Shown in pieces: positions 1 through 11,448 of a stretch of DNA of 64,000 nucleotides. This stretch comes from Haliclona indistincta (lineage: Eukaryota > Porifera > Demospongiae > Haplosclerida > Chalinidae). Position 1 is the stretch's first letter. Each line of letters starts with the position of its first letter. The stretch covers positions 7,018,167 through 7,082,166 of the forward strand of contig OZ024785.1 in NCBI GenBank assembly GCA_964017065.1, given 5' to 3'. A program made the position numbers and the translations under genes. Below the pieces are notes generated by a model. That model was not told where the DNA came from. It worked only from the letters and a program-made list of their open reading frames with translations, and did no database searches.

Positions 1-108
1 GTTTCACCTGTACAGAAAGTAAACCGTTTATAAATATTTATAATAAACGAATAATGTTACAATTCGGAAAATCATAATAGAAAAACAAAGTGAACCAAAC
101 AAACTCAC

Positions 109-804
109 TTGAAGTTTCAGTTTTATTAACAGTGAGACACATAAAATGGGTAGAAGGATGAAGGTGAAGTACAGCCACAGGGTGCCGCCAAAGAAGAGAG
201 TGAAATGATCAGTGTTCCCGTCACCCTTGGTTATGATCAAGGAGCACCATCCTGACCCACCGACTGGTGTGTGTCCAAGTCTCTTAGTGGCTGTAAACCA
301 TGCCGTCATTAACAGTGATCCACCATAGCACAATACATAGCTAGCATACACAGAGTACTGGGCAGTCCCTTGTTTAGTCGACATTACTCGTAGGTAAAAG
401 TACACAGCCATAGCAGTTGTCCAGAGGATTGAGCCAAGTCCACCAAACATCGAGAAGAATGCTTGAGCAACACAGAAACCATTGACTGTCTCCAAATAAG
501 GAGTAATAGTTAGATGTGGAGAAAACAGTGGAGCCAGGAGATGGTTGAAGTCAACAGCTATTCCTATGAAGTTAGCACATGAAACGATGAAGTCTGCTAC
601 AGAAATGTGCACAAGAATTTCTCGCGCCTTTGTTCGCATTTCTTTGAAGCAAATGTAGGAAAAGATGATCAGTAGAGCACCACACATCGACAAGACACAG
701 GTGATAGCAGCCACGACCTTGATGTACAGCGGAGTGGTGTTGACATGGCCGTCAACACACGCTGGCAAAGTCAAAAAAGACGCGTTAAAGATTACGTCCG
801 CCAT
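109..804 (-). CDS. GPR157-like seven-helix receptor, copy 1 (partial)
   Basis: First coding exon of a G-protein-coupled receptor resembling GPR157 and the cAMP-receptor-like class. The ATG is at 804-802 and 232 codons follow. Hydrophobic helices appear at about residues 28-50, 62-85, 110-135, 150-170 and 205-228. TM2 begins with a RTKAREILVHISVADF stretch, as in GPR157. A donor GTGAG begins at 108, so the exon ends at 109 and the rest of the gene lies left of the window. It is in tandem, same strand, with a paralogue at 1044-2331; exon 1 of both ends at the same place in the protein. The family signals at the plasma membrane or primary cilium; the ligand is unknown. Confident as a family member, less so for orthology. 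Confidence 0.8.
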
Positions 805-1043
805 AGCTTGTAGAGATTCTCGTTCAAGTCCACGGCAACTAGCCCGAGCGAGGCAGGCAGTTCAGGCCCACCCAAGCCGACCATAAGCAAACTCAGGCAG
901 TGTACACTGTACAAATATGGCGCATTTACTAGAGCACTGAAAGAGATTCATTGTTTTTGCTTAACAGTATTCATACATACATGGGCATGACAGCTGTAAA
1001 GTGGTTTAATGCACACTAAATACTGAATCACAATTCACAACAG

Positions 1044-2331
1044 TCATTCTGAGTTAATCTGATTCATACTTTCTTTTGCAGAGTTTAGTAAAATACTCTC
1101 ACGATTTTTACAACACAGTCTACTTTCTGAATTGCAGCAAAACAAGTTGAAGTAGGCTTGCCGAACTTTCTTGTTGAAAACACAGTAGATGATAGCATTG
1201 AAAAACCCTTGACCAGAGTCTCCGATACTCTGTAGAGAATATGACAAATTGACTACTGCAGTTTACATACTTACTCCTAAGAACAATAGTGATAATATAA
1301 CTGGACATGGAACCGTTGTTTTTGATTCCATCTCCACGAGAATGAGACTCCAGACTCTGAGCATGATGAAGATGACAGGAATCGCCAGTAGCTTACCCTC
1401 CACAGACTGCATGGTTTGCACAAGTGGTCGCGATGATATGTGCACCTGTGTACAATGCATGTTGACTTAACCCATACTTTATCTGGTCGGTGCATTGATA
1501 AAAAAGAGTACATCATGCAAATTTTATAGCTTATTAAATTGCTATACACTGTATATTATACATCATGAAAGACTGCATGCTTCAAACTGAAAGTAAATTT
1601 TAATTTGTGCACATAACACACCGAGAATATTTCTTTGTAGTAGCAGGCCTTACCATTTGCTGTTTAGAATGCATGATCAGAGAAAAAGACACCACCGGAA
1701 CAATGATAAAGGCAATGTATACCCACAGGTTGCTGCCAAAAAACACATTGATGTTGCCACTTCGATCTTCTACAGTACTCTTAATTATAATGGAGCACCA
1801 CGACCCAGCCACTGGTGAAGGCCCCAGTTTACTTGATGATGCAAACCAGACGGTTAAAATGAGTGAGAGTCCGTAACACACGATCCAGTAACAATTTGCA
1901 GCTATCTTCGCAAAGCTCCGCATTAGTGATAGGTATATGTGCACTGCAATGGCGATAGTCCACAGTATGGAGCTTGTGGTAGCAAACAGAGCCAGTGCAC
2001 CTTGAGCTACACAGATACCTTCAACAATCTGCTTATGTTGAGACGGAACACCAGGTTTTTTGGGATAAAGAAGTACATTAAAATCAACAACAGTTCCAAA
2101 AAAGTTTGCGAATCCTACGACAAAGTCCATCAGTGAAAGATGCAGCAATATTCTTCTAGCTGGAGTCCGCATTTGTTTGAAGCAGATGTAGGACAGTATG
2201 ATCATTGTAGAGCCGATCATCGACAGCACGCTGGTTAGTGCTGCTGCAACGTTGATGTACCACGGCGTGTAGTTGAGCGTGCCGTCGAGACATACCGGCA
2301 CACCGGTGATGACATCTGCTGGAATCGCCAT
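1044..2331 (-). CDS. GPR157-like seven-helix receptor, copy 2 (complete)
   Basis: Three coding exons: 2331-1654, 1406-1275 and 1229-1044 (stop). All junctions are GT-AG and in phase 0; intron 2 is only 45 nt. The product is about 331 aa, close to human GPR157 (335 aa). Exon 1 carries the extracellular N terminus and TM1-5. Exon 2 carries the helix beginning EGKLLAIPVIFIMLRVWS (TM6), and exon 3 gives TM7 with SIGDSGQGFFNAIIYC followed by a Cys-rich tail. Upstream in-frame codons to 2373 lack an ATG, so MAIPADV at 2331 is chosen. The tandem duplicate lies at 109-804. The predicted role is a G-protein-coupled receptor in the plasma or ciliary membrane; ligand unknown. Confidence 0.82.
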
Positions 2332-2480
2332 GCAAAGATTAGTAGGCGTTGGTCGAGGAGGCGTGTTCAACAATTGAAACCACGCCTATCTTTGCAATCT
2401 AGTCTGCTGACAAAGCAACGTGGCAGAGCAAACATATCTAACTTGAAGCCGAGTGACTTTGTTTGAAGTAAGCAGCGCAG

Positions 2481-3895
2481 ATGTCAGGACTTTTCGTAAG
2501 TTTTATAAGCTCTAGAAATCGTCACAACCATGATTGATGTGTTTTTTATAGGGACAACTGGAGAAGGCACTGGACAGTGCTGCCAAGGATGTCAGCAAAG
2601 CTGTTGATAGCGCAACAATCAATTCACCAGTGGTAAGTATTGGTTCTGTTGTCAGGTGACGGCGTAATACAACCAACTGTGGCGTATACAATCATAGATC
2701 TTCAACTGTAGAGTATTGGTTAAAATCTTCAACCATATATCTCTATGCTTCAACTACGGTTGAAGATCTATGATACTAGGTAGCAGTGTCGTGATGGGGT
2801 GTGTGGTCTACCTCAGTTGTTCCCATGCAGCTTCACCACTTTGTGTTATGTTTGTTTTCAGGATGCCCTCAAACCAGGCAACATTGTGTGTTTAAGATCC
2901 AAGTTGGCTGGTAAGTGTCTGAGGACAATTGAGAACGGAGCACTTGACTGCGGTGGTGACCAGGGAACTGCCTGTAAGTTCTCCCTCTCTTTTACATTCT
3001 CTAGTTCATCAATCCTTGTTGCAGGTGAATACCAGATCTGTCCTGGTTCTGTGCTCAATAGCATCAGATTCAGAAATATTGGTCAACCCAACTTCTACAT
3101 TGCCATCACAAACAACTTTGTCATCGGATATGTGAGTCACATTTTATTTCCTATCAAAATATTCTTTTTTTACACTATGTGCCTTTTATTGTGGTGCACA
3201 CAAACATAGTTCTAGTTATTAACTAATTATTAACTAACCTTGTTACCACCAATGTTTAATGGAATTCACTCAATCAGAACTGACTCTCAATTGGTGTCAA
3301 CATTATCTTACTGTTCTAGGGACAAGGTGGACAAGATTGTGACTTCATTGTATCTATTGCTATGGATAATCACGCTGTGTTGGAGTCAGCTCTTACTCCA
3401 GGCTCACACATTGGTGTACTGCCGACTGGACAACTCACCAGTCCTGCACAAACTAACAAGTCTACTGATGCCTCACACTTCCATGTCAAGTTCATGGTGA
3501 GATGCTATCCAATACCAGTAGAAGCAGGCAGGAGTGCATAATGAGAGTACACAAATAGCAATGTGTTAATGAAATAAATGACGCACAAGCTTATCGGTAT
3601 ATTAGGTCAATCATGGGCTCCAAGGAGGTATGTAGCAGCCTTAGTGGTTTTCAGACAATCGCCAAAGAATGTCCCACGAATACAAATTTTGCTCGTGATA
3701 CAATTTATAATTATTTTAATATTCACTCAACCTGGAAATTCTGTGCATGTTTATAGATTTGAAACTAGGTTTATTCTTCCGCGTCAAGGTACTGACTAGG
3801 CTATTTACACACTCTATTACGCACTCCTGGACTGGTAAAAGCTCCAATCATTTATGTGTTGTGATTTATTATTGCAGAGAAAAGGAACAGTCTGA
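2481..3895 (+). CDS. Beta-trefoil-fold protein (FGF/fascin-like fold)
   Basis: Exons 2481-2495, 2552-2632, 2862-2973, 3025-3131 and 3320-3496 join in frame across GT-AG introns. The last exon either reads on to a stop at 3539-3541 (about 178 aa) or splices from 3497 (GTGAGA) to an acceptor at 3877, adding five codons and ending at 3895 (about 169 aa). An amphipathic N-terminal helix of about 32 residues precedes three similar blocks. These start near NIVCLRSKLAGKCL, NSIRFRNIGQPNFYI and HAVLESALTPGSHIG, the threefold pattern of a beta-trefoil. There is no signal peptide, so it is probably cytosolic. I recognise the fold, not the gene; a lectin, actin-binding or growth-factor-like role is not decided. 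Confidence 0.65.
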
Positions 3896-4144
3896 AACTC
3901 TGATTCACTCAAATTCTCTACGCTGCCTGTTGATGTACCACCTAGCTACTTGTAGTGTTTGTTGTGAAGTGACTATTATTAATTAATTTTATTCATAGCT
4001 GGGCGTAGCTCGTTTGCAAACGTCTCGTGGTGGTATAGTTGCAGTTGCTGGAAAGCACGATAATGCACATAGTTGGGCGTAGCTCATTAAATTTGCAAGC
4101 ACACTTAGTTTGCTATGGTTTGCTTTTGCATTGGACGTAGAGAA
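3896..4144. other. Intergenic spacer with a short duplicated motif
   Basis: A 250-base AT-rich spacer between the trefoil gene and the YHYH gene. TGGGCGTAGCTC occurs twice (near 4001 and 4073). No gene is seen; it is presumably the promoter of the downstream gene. Confidence 0.4.
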
Positions 4145-5062
4145 ATGATTCTGGTAAGTACGATAATGCAGCAATCCATTGTGTCAGATTGATTGTTGCA
4201 GGCTGCTGCATTTGTCGTCGTGATGCTGGGCTGCACGCCTGGTGGCCTGGCTCAAAGACCGTCTGGCGGAAAGACGTGCGTCTCTGCAAACATGGACGAA
4301 TGCCCGGCTACTTCGAATTTCAAGACAGTGACCATCGCAAACGACAGCACGCATATATACGTAGAGACGAGTATGTGCCCTCCTTACGACAATCCGCGCT
4401 GGACTAATCCATCACAAGCATGCATCTTCGATACTTGGTACTCCATTCCGAAATCTCCAAAGTTTGCACTCAAGCCCATACCCGTTGCCGAGGCTGACGT
4501 TCGCTACGAAAACATACTGTACCTCAAAGAAGACCCAGCACCAATCCTCGGTGCAATGGGAGTCTTGAAGAACGGAGTGAACGTGTTTGGAGTCGGTTCT
4601 CCTTGTGGATACAGCTCCAAATGCCCTGAGGATGGTGGACCAACAAAGTATGTGGATGCTGTTGAATCGGAGGGCCATACTGTAGATCCATGTGGTGGTC
4701 ATGCTGCTCCAACACACCAGTATCACATCCACAGTGGAGTGGGAATGAACACGAGTGAAGAACGTAAAGCATGCAATCTGCCGGTGGACATCGATGGACA
4801 GCACTCACAGCAGCTGGGCTGGATGTTTGATGGGTTCGGACTCTATGGTCGATATTCAGATAAAGGACTTCTACCGACAGACCTTGACCAGTGTGGGGGT
4901 CATAGTCATGCCATTAATGGGATCGGAGATAGCATTTACCATTATCACATGCCTGACTCCTTCCCTTGGATTATCGGATGCTACAAAGGGTGTCCTGAAA
5001 TCTCAAACAACCCACGAGAGTTTGGGTATCTCAGGAATGACACCTCTTATGGCTGTCAGTGA
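4145..5062 (+). CDS. Secreted YHYH-domain protein
   Basis: Exon 1 is only nine bases (4145-4153, M-I-L) and is followed by GTAAGT. A 48-nt intron ends at 4201 and exon 2 runs 4202-5062, giving 289 aa. The first 21 residues are a clear signal peptide (hydrophobic core AAAFVVVML, cleavage near GLAQ). The body contains the histidine-rich signatures of the YHYH family: HQYHIHSG near residue 175 and IYHYHMPDSFPW near 255, plus HSQQLGWMFDGFGLYG. There are many cysteines, probably disulfide-bonded. The family is widespread in marine invertebrates and bacteria; its biochemical role is not established. It faces TMEM218 tail to tail, with about 110 bases between the stops. Confidence 0.88.
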
Positions 5063-5170
5063 TATCATAATAATTTTAGAAGCTGATTTGTACACCACTG
5101 TAACTTGCTAAAATTAAGCTTGTGTGTGCATAGATAGAGCTTTCTTTATTAAAAATGGTACAACATACTG

Positions 5171-5585
5171 TTATCTAACAGAACCCAGTCTTCTAAGTGG
5201 TCTAGCATGTATAGTCTCAGCACACTGTAGTACAACTGCTGCACCACAGCCGCCAGCAAAGAACAAACTCATTCCAATCAGCAACGCAATACGACCGAAG
5301 AAAATCTCATCAACATCTTCACTAGATACGGTATTGTCACTGTTTGAACGTGGATACAATACCAGCACTAATGTCACTGCAATAACCACCAATGCAACTG
5401 CAGGGATAGCATATCTGAAGGAAAAATATGATCAATTCTGATGATCAATAATGAATTTCTCTTAGTGTTATTTACCTTGCTTTGGGTATTATTGCTAGAA
5501 CAAATACTGCCACAGCTGCTGAAATCCACAGCACGATCAGAATCAGTAGCCCCACACCAATATTCAGTGCTTGAATAATTGCCAT
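5171..5585 (-). CDS. TMEM218: Transmembrane protein 218, ciliary transition zone
   Basis: Two exons, 5585-5476 and 5414-5171, joined by a 61-nt GT-AG intron; 117 aa against 115 in human. Three membrane helices are seen: LLILIVLWISAAVAVFVLA near the N terminus, a second over VVIAVTLVLVLYP, then a conserved acidic stretch EDVDEIFFGRIALL leading into the third helix and a short C-terminal tail around IHARPL. The FFxGR..LL pattern and the tail match vertebrate TMEM218, a tetraspan-like protein of the ciliary transition zone linked to Joubert-type ciliopathy in people. No earlier in-frame ATG exists. It is divergent from CFAP68, with about 110 bases between the starts, so a shared promoter serving two ciliary genes is likely. 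Confidence 0.87.
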
Positions 5586-5692
5586 GAAGCTCGAAGCCAA
5601 AGCGAGCACTGTCAAACAAAATAATTATTCGTACGTTCAAATAGAGTAGATTGTCATAGCAACACTATGAAATAACACGCGCGCGCTTACAC

Positions 5693-6284
5693 ATGGCGGC
5701 ACAAGGACAGCCAATGTTTAGCGGGTTTCTGAAGGCATCTGGACAAGCCGAAATCTGGGACGACACCGACAAGAAGAAGTTTCAGCAATTTGGGTGGCGG
5801 ACTACTACAAATGAAAGTGCCTACTCGAATGAAACGCTCATCGGCAACTGGAATGAAGAGAGATTTGACGTGTCGAAATTAGTAGAGCCAAGACCTCTTC
5901 CATCCCAAGTGAGTGAAACAATTTGGTGTCATTCAACCTACTTTTGTTTTATTCACAGTATGATCACTGCTTCGAGACTACTTACAAATATTCGCACTGT
6001 CATGAGCAGCAGTACCAAGTTCCCAATAAGCTGCAGTACAGTCAAGGTATTATTATACCTACTGCAACAATCATTACTTCTATCACTCTAACCAATTTTC
6101 AGGCAATGAGTCAGGGGCATATCCCGGCCACCAACCTGTGCTAGACCCTCCAGAGCTAAAGCAATTTTACAACAATTTTCTCTCATGTTCTCAAGATGCT
6201 TATCGACCGCCACCACAGCCAGCAGCAGCTAGTAAAGTAGTTGGTGAGGCTGACAACTCTGCAGACTCACAATCTAAGCAGTAG
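5693..6284 (+). CDS. CFAP68: CFAP68 (C11orf1) axonemal protein
   Basis: Exons 5693-5908, 5959-6046 and 6103-6284 (stop) give 161 aa; the human protein is about 150. The highly conserved core QFGWRTTTNESAYSNETLIG then NWNEERFDVSKLVEPRPLPS is plain, followed by HCFETTY and, in exon 3, PGHQPVLDPPELK. In vertebrates this is a microtubule inner protein of ciliary doublets. Start MAAQ is the first ATG in frame. The C-terminal 35 residues are low complexity and not conserved. Its head-to-head partner is TMEM218, also ciliary. Confidence 0.92.
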
Positions 6285-7119
6285 CATAGAATAATCAATG
6301 GTAGCAACTAGCAATTTTAGGTGATCTTGCAAATTTCTAAAACTAAAATCTCTTGCAAATAATTTATTTTAGATGTGGCTGCGGCGGCATTATTATTATT
6401 GTTAAATCTACAAAAGAAGGTACATGTATAGTAAAATAGATAATGAAGGCAAGTTGTCTGCTGAATGACTCCACAAAGAGCTTGTAAAAACAGAACAAAA
6501 CAAACACAAAATCATCATAATAACTACAGGTGAAAGTAAAGGTATCATGTGGGAATCAAAGAAAGACCATAAGAATGAAACAATCTTGCAATACAAATTA
6601 AAGGTATCACTGGGTATCAGTAATTATTTCCTAATAATAATAATACGGAGGTGTGGCTGACAAGTCAGCTGTATATAAAAGCCTGCATAGCACGTGCTCA
6701 TGTCAGTCGCGTTTTCTCTCTAACCCTAAACGTTTCTACCGTTTGGGCAGTTTTTTACTGTGTTTTCTGCCTACCAATCCTCAAAAAGCACGGTCGCGAC
6801 TAGCTCTTGTTACCGTGATGTAACCGCCAACCGTCACCAGTCCAGACCTCCAAGTCTACTGCTGGTGACAAGGGTTTCCACCCTGCTGGTTTGGTGGGGG
6901 CGCTCTCGGGTGCTTGCTCTGTAGAACAGCTGCCCTCCACTGTTCACGCAGAGACGGTACTAGATGATACTATAACGGGTTAGCTGTCTCCTGCCTTGGC
7001 TGAGATCATGCCTTGGTAGGGATTTGCGTCTCCCGGACATTATAATCATGTTTGGATAAATAGAATACCATGGAACTGTGTACTATGTAGCATCAATTTA
7101 GTATCATGCACAAAACTGT
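6285..7119. other. Intergenic region with a TATA-containing block
   Basis: No protein gene is seen. The left part (6285-6650) is AT-rich. At 6671-6680 there is a good TATA box (TATATAAAAG), followed for about 380 bases by more GC-rich DNA with several short inverted pairs (for example around GGTTTCCACCC, 6869-6879). It ends near 7050 with AT-rich sequence. It could be a solo LTR, the 5' part of a retroelement, or a structured noncoding RNA. No terminal duplication was found that would decide this. Confidence 0.3.
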
Positions 7120-9456
7120 CTATTTGGTGGGAGTTTTGTCTTTGGTTGCTTCAGCTACTGCTGATAGCACGCTGGCAGCTAGGTTGACATTAGCAGCGGC
7201 TCCTGCTGTTGAGTGCGATGAGACGTCAGAAGGACTAGTTGAAGTGTTAGCGAGGGCATTTTGAGCCATGATGAGAGAGTTAATAAGAGAAGCGGCAGCT
7301 GTTAGGTTAGGTGGAGCGGGTGGTTGAGAGGGTGAGGTATTGGTTGTAGCAATGGACGCCAGCGATTGAACCAGTGTGTTCATGACTTGGTGAGCATTAG
7401 CGGAGCTGTTCAACTGGGCTTGAAGAGGCTGGCTGATTTGTGGTGGTGTTGAGGTGGGAGGAGGAGGTGGTAGAGAAGGAGAGGCAGTTACTGCTGGAGC
7501 ATTAGCAGCTGCTGCTGCAGCTTGCAGGGCAGCAGTGTTCTGAGCCAAAGAGGCTAAGAGGGGGTTAGCAGAGAGCGTCTGCGCTAAAGACACAAGCAAC
7601 TGAGTGGTGGTAGGGACAGGAGGACTGGCGGCTGCAGCAGCAGCAGCAGCAGCTGCTTGGCTGTTTAGTAGGCTTTGTGCTAGAGGAGATGAGAGTAAGG
7701 AGCGAGCGTTCAGACCGGCAGTGTTGTCAATACCTAGCTGTATCATTTGAGTGCGAAGAAACGAATTCTCCTTCTCTAAGACTGTGATCTGATTTTGTAG
7801 CACCTGTAGTGCGCTGGACGACTTTTCAGCTAGTTTGGCTGTTGTTGTGAGTTGTTCGTTCATCACCAGAAGTTCCTTGAGGTACTCAACTGTCTTTTCA
7901 AGAACTGTTCCCTTGCTGTACACATACTACAAAAGAAAATTGCAGACACAAATGCAAGATGCATCAGTACTACTTGCTTACCCCCACAATATTTCCACTG
8001 GCAGCATCTTTCTTTTGACAGCCAGGGACAATCTCTGCTAATGTTTTGATCAGCTCATTGATTCTGTCACGTCGTCTACGTTCAACTGTTAGAGTAACAT
8101 ACAACAATGCCAGCACGTAATGATGAGGAACACAGACCTTCATTGTGAGTCTGTTTGCGCATGAACTCCTTGGCTGTCTTGTTCTCTTCCACAGGTGAGC
8201 TACAAGAACAAATGTTGAGCAACTATCAGTAGATTCACGTTTAGCTTACCCTGGCATCAATCCAGAAGATATGCGAGGTATAAGAGGCCTCTGTTGACTC
8301 CCTTGCATGGCGGCTTGGATCAATTCAGCTCCTCCACTGGGAGGTATCATGACGTACAGCGGACCTACAAGACACGTAACATCACAAGTGGTCAAAATGA
8401 CAGACAGGGCTTGTGCAGAAAGGAGGGAGAAATACAGGTCTAGCCCCTAGATTCTGAAGCACTTTTGTACCATAGTAATGTTTTTCCATGGTAAACATCA
8501 GAATAAAGTAAAAGTTGGCTGGGACTATAGCTAGGGGAAGTTAAGGTACACTTCTACTGCTGTCCCTGCCCTACCTGATTGGTTGCTGTCTACTCCTGAG
8601 CTAGGCAGCAGGAACTGACCTCCTCCACCTAGCTCACCGATGCCTGCCTGAGTGATTGAAGAGAGGAGAGCCTCCCTTCCATTTACAGTAAGCGTGGTAA
8701 GCTCAGCTGCATTAGTCATACTGGACTCCTCTGTGAGAGGGATGGTCTCAGCAGCAGCGTGAGATGAGGAAGCTAAGGAAGTTTCCATCTCTGAGAGAGA
8801 CTGGATAAGAGGCAAGAACAAGGAAGTGGGCATAGTTACATGATAATGTGAGTGACAGTCAAGCATAACATGCACACAAAACAGAATCACAAGAGCATTG
8901 TAGATTAGAAAATGCATAAGTTACTGAATTGCATGATGCATTGTATCTGTGACGTACTCTTGTAATGGTGATACCAGCGTTACTGAGCTCTTCAGAGGAA
9001 AGGGCTATCTCGTTAGGTGGAGAGGTAGTTTCCTGTGAGCTGCTGTTGATCACAATCTCAAAGTCTGACTGAGGGACTGGAATATGGTTGTTAGGCTCGC
9101 CAGAGATGTCTGCAGAATGGAGATATCCAATAATATATAATAACGCGATGTTTGTTACAATCACGTAATTACCACAGAGAAGTAACACTATGGAGGCGCT
9201 TTAGTTAGCGCCTTTAAAGCCCGCGCAAACATCTAGCAAAACATTGAAGCTGCATTGCAGTGTGATTGGTGGATGCGAAACGCGCGCTGCAAATTCCAGC
9301 GCGATTGGTCGCAAACGCAGCCCGCCGCTCACCCTCCATGATATGAGCAGAGTCCACCACATTCGCTTGTGGTTCAAACTTTGATCGCTTGCTCGACGGC
9401 TCCTGCAAGAATTGTCCACCGCCGCCATCGGCAAAGGCACTCCCATCTGAGCTCAT
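7120..9456 (-). CDS. USF-like bHLH-leucine zipper transcription factor
   Basis: Seven exons: 9456-9333, 9109-8958, 8800-8575, 8364-8250, 8199-8138, 8085-7982 and 7926-7120. All junctions are GT-AG and in phase; 529 aa. The basic region spans exons 5-6 (HNEVERRRRDRINELIK), so it has the His-Glu-Arg contacts expected for CACGTG binding. The loop is QKKDAASGNIVG. Helix 2 and the zipper follow in exon 7 (TVLEKTVEYLKELL, then leucine heptads to FLRTQMIQLGI, as in USF). Long Gly/Ser/Thr-rich N-terminal and Ala/Gln/Pro-rich C-terminal parts look like activation regions; the alanine tract near 7634-7660 is a GCN repeat. Earlier in-frame codons up to 9552 lack an ATG. It is divergent from CENATAC. MITF/TFE relatives were considered; the zipper favours USF. 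Confidence 0.83.
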
Positions 9457-9635
9457 GTTGGGTACAGCCCTCTTCTCTGTTCTGTCACGCGGGAGATCAC
9501 AAGCGAGGGAGCTGTGGCTTTTGGTCGTCTTGTGACAGCCGATAAACAACAATGGCGGAAGACGTATTAGCCTATTGGATCACGTGATTTATAATCTTTT
9601 TCAGCACGTGCAAGTCATGAATTTATCACGAACCA
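9457..9635. promoter_or_regulatory. Shared promoter of the USF-like gene and CENATAC
   Basis: A 179-base gap between divergent starts. Two perfect CACGTG E-boxes lie at 9581-9586 and 9605-9610, 24 bases apart. CCAAT boxes are at 9574-9578 (reverse) and 9632-9636 (overlapping the CENATAC start). There is no TATA box. Confidence 0.6.
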
Positions 9636-11265
9636 ATGGCGGAGCAACCAGTAGTGTTTTCCGAGGGAAACCAGTTCGCCTACTGTTCGATTTGCCGACG
9701 AAACCACGATCAAGGTAGAAAACACATCTTTACCAAGAATCACAAGGACAAGCTGAGCAATACACTGACTAAACTGATGAAAAAGGTTACAATAGACGAG
9801 CAAACTAGCAGATCACAGCACGTGGTGTCTGTTATTGCACAGGTGAAGGCAGCCAGGAAGGTTCTTCATAAGCCCAAGGTGTATGAGGGTGAGTTGGAAC
9901 CTGGAGCTACCATGTGGTGCTACTGCTGTGAGCAAGAGGTCAACCGGCATGTCACTGATGGTCTGACCTCTGTGGAGTGGGGTGGATTACTGGAGCACTT
10001 AGCTTGGTAAGCAAACAGGTTGTGAGTAACTAAATACTCGCTCATCTCTACTGCAGTTCTTCTCATCATAAAAAGACGCGTCTGTTTTGGTGGGAGCATG
10101 GAGCTGACAAATCTCAATTACAGTCCATGTTGATTTTTGATGCCGAGTTACAGCGCTTCAAGAAGAGTGTAGTCGAAGCTATAGAAAAGTTAGATGCTGC
10201 GAGGGACAAGAGAACAAAGGAGGTATTGCAGTGGATCTGTGCATTACGGATGTGATACTGTTTGTTTTACAGGCTGCAGAGAAGATTAGAAATGTGGAGC
10301 AAAGTCGCCTACAGTTCGCTACTAGTGAGGTGTGTCTCTTATAGCTGAACCTGATTGACAGCTGTGTATCCACTCATCCGTTGCTGCATGCTAGTTAAAA
10401 AAAATCCATTGCATCTTTGTACAATTTCTATTCCTGAATGCTACTACACAGCAAACACAGGTGGAGCCATCTTCTAGTAGTGTCTTAACACCAGCACCAC
10501 CACCTCAGGCTGGGTCAGTCATAATTTATTTCTCTTTGGATAATGTCCTATTCTCACTTTCAGTTCAAGTACTTCAAGACACTCGGGTCACAGGGAGAGA
10601 AAGATGCCCGTTGGTAATGTTCACACCGGGGCTACTCCACCCTGGCTGATGGACGATGACAGTGAAGAGGATGACGGAGCAGTTGTTGCTGGACCGTCAT
10701 TGGAAGCGTTCTTGAGTCATAGTGAGTGTGTGGTGTGCTGAGCTATGGTGTCAGTGTTGTTGTGGTTCTGCAGAGGAGAGGCTAAGCTGGGCTAGCAAGA
10801 ACCCCAGACGTGTCGGAGCTGATTTTCACCAGAGACTGAAAAGCAGTGGACAACTAGATGTTGACGATGATAATTGGTATGGTTAATTTGAGTGAATAAG
10901 GTGACATTTTAAGCTGTTTTTGTAGGCTGCCTTCCTTTGGTCGTGTGTGGAACTTTGGACCACGATTACACTCCAAGTAGGCCTAAGACTTCTGTACTTG
11001 AATTCTCTTTCATCACTCTTTTAGAGTTGAATTTCGTGATCAACTGACGAAAAAGCCTGACCTCAAGTGCCCTAGAACTCAAAGCTATTCAGCTTCTTCT
11101 CCTGCTCTAAGTACCCAATCTACAAGCAAGAGCATAAACTCTAGTGACTTGTTGCGTAATTCACCAGCATCACGTTGGAGTAAATCAGGACAAGACACAC
11201 CTCGAGTGGTTCCTTATGTCAGAAAGAGACCTTGTAAAAGACCACGTACTGATGAACCATCTTGA
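9636..11265 (+). CDS. CENATAC: CENATAC (CCDC84), minor-spliceosome factor
   Basis: Eight exons: 9636-10006, 10057-10222, 10273-10329, 10461-10513, 10564-10721, 10774-10876, 10926-10976 and 11025-11265; 399 aa. Two C2H2-type fingers are seen, CSICRRNHDQGRKHIFTKNH near residue 18 and CYCCEQEV...WGGLLEHLACSSHHKK near 95. Then follow the coiled stretch RFKKSVVEAIEKL, the signature NVHTGATPPWLMDDD, and the C-terminal motif VGADFH...NWLPSFGRVWNFGP. All are conserved with human CCDC84/CENATAC, which works with the U12-type spliceosome on AT-AN introns. The tail is Ser-rich and basic. Head-to-head with the USF-like gene; it faces CIMAP1 tail to tail. Confidence 0.93.
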
Positions 11266-11448
11266 TCACGTATTCATGATCACATTGATATTATCACTTA
11301 TTTCTGATCACTGGATGATTGTTGTATTCTAATACACTATGTACAAAGTGGGGATTGAAAGATTTAAAAGTGTCTACAGTTTTCACTACAAGTTTTCTCC
11401 TATAGTCCCCAAATAGCAACAAGCAGTTTGTGATGATGGTGGGTGTCT

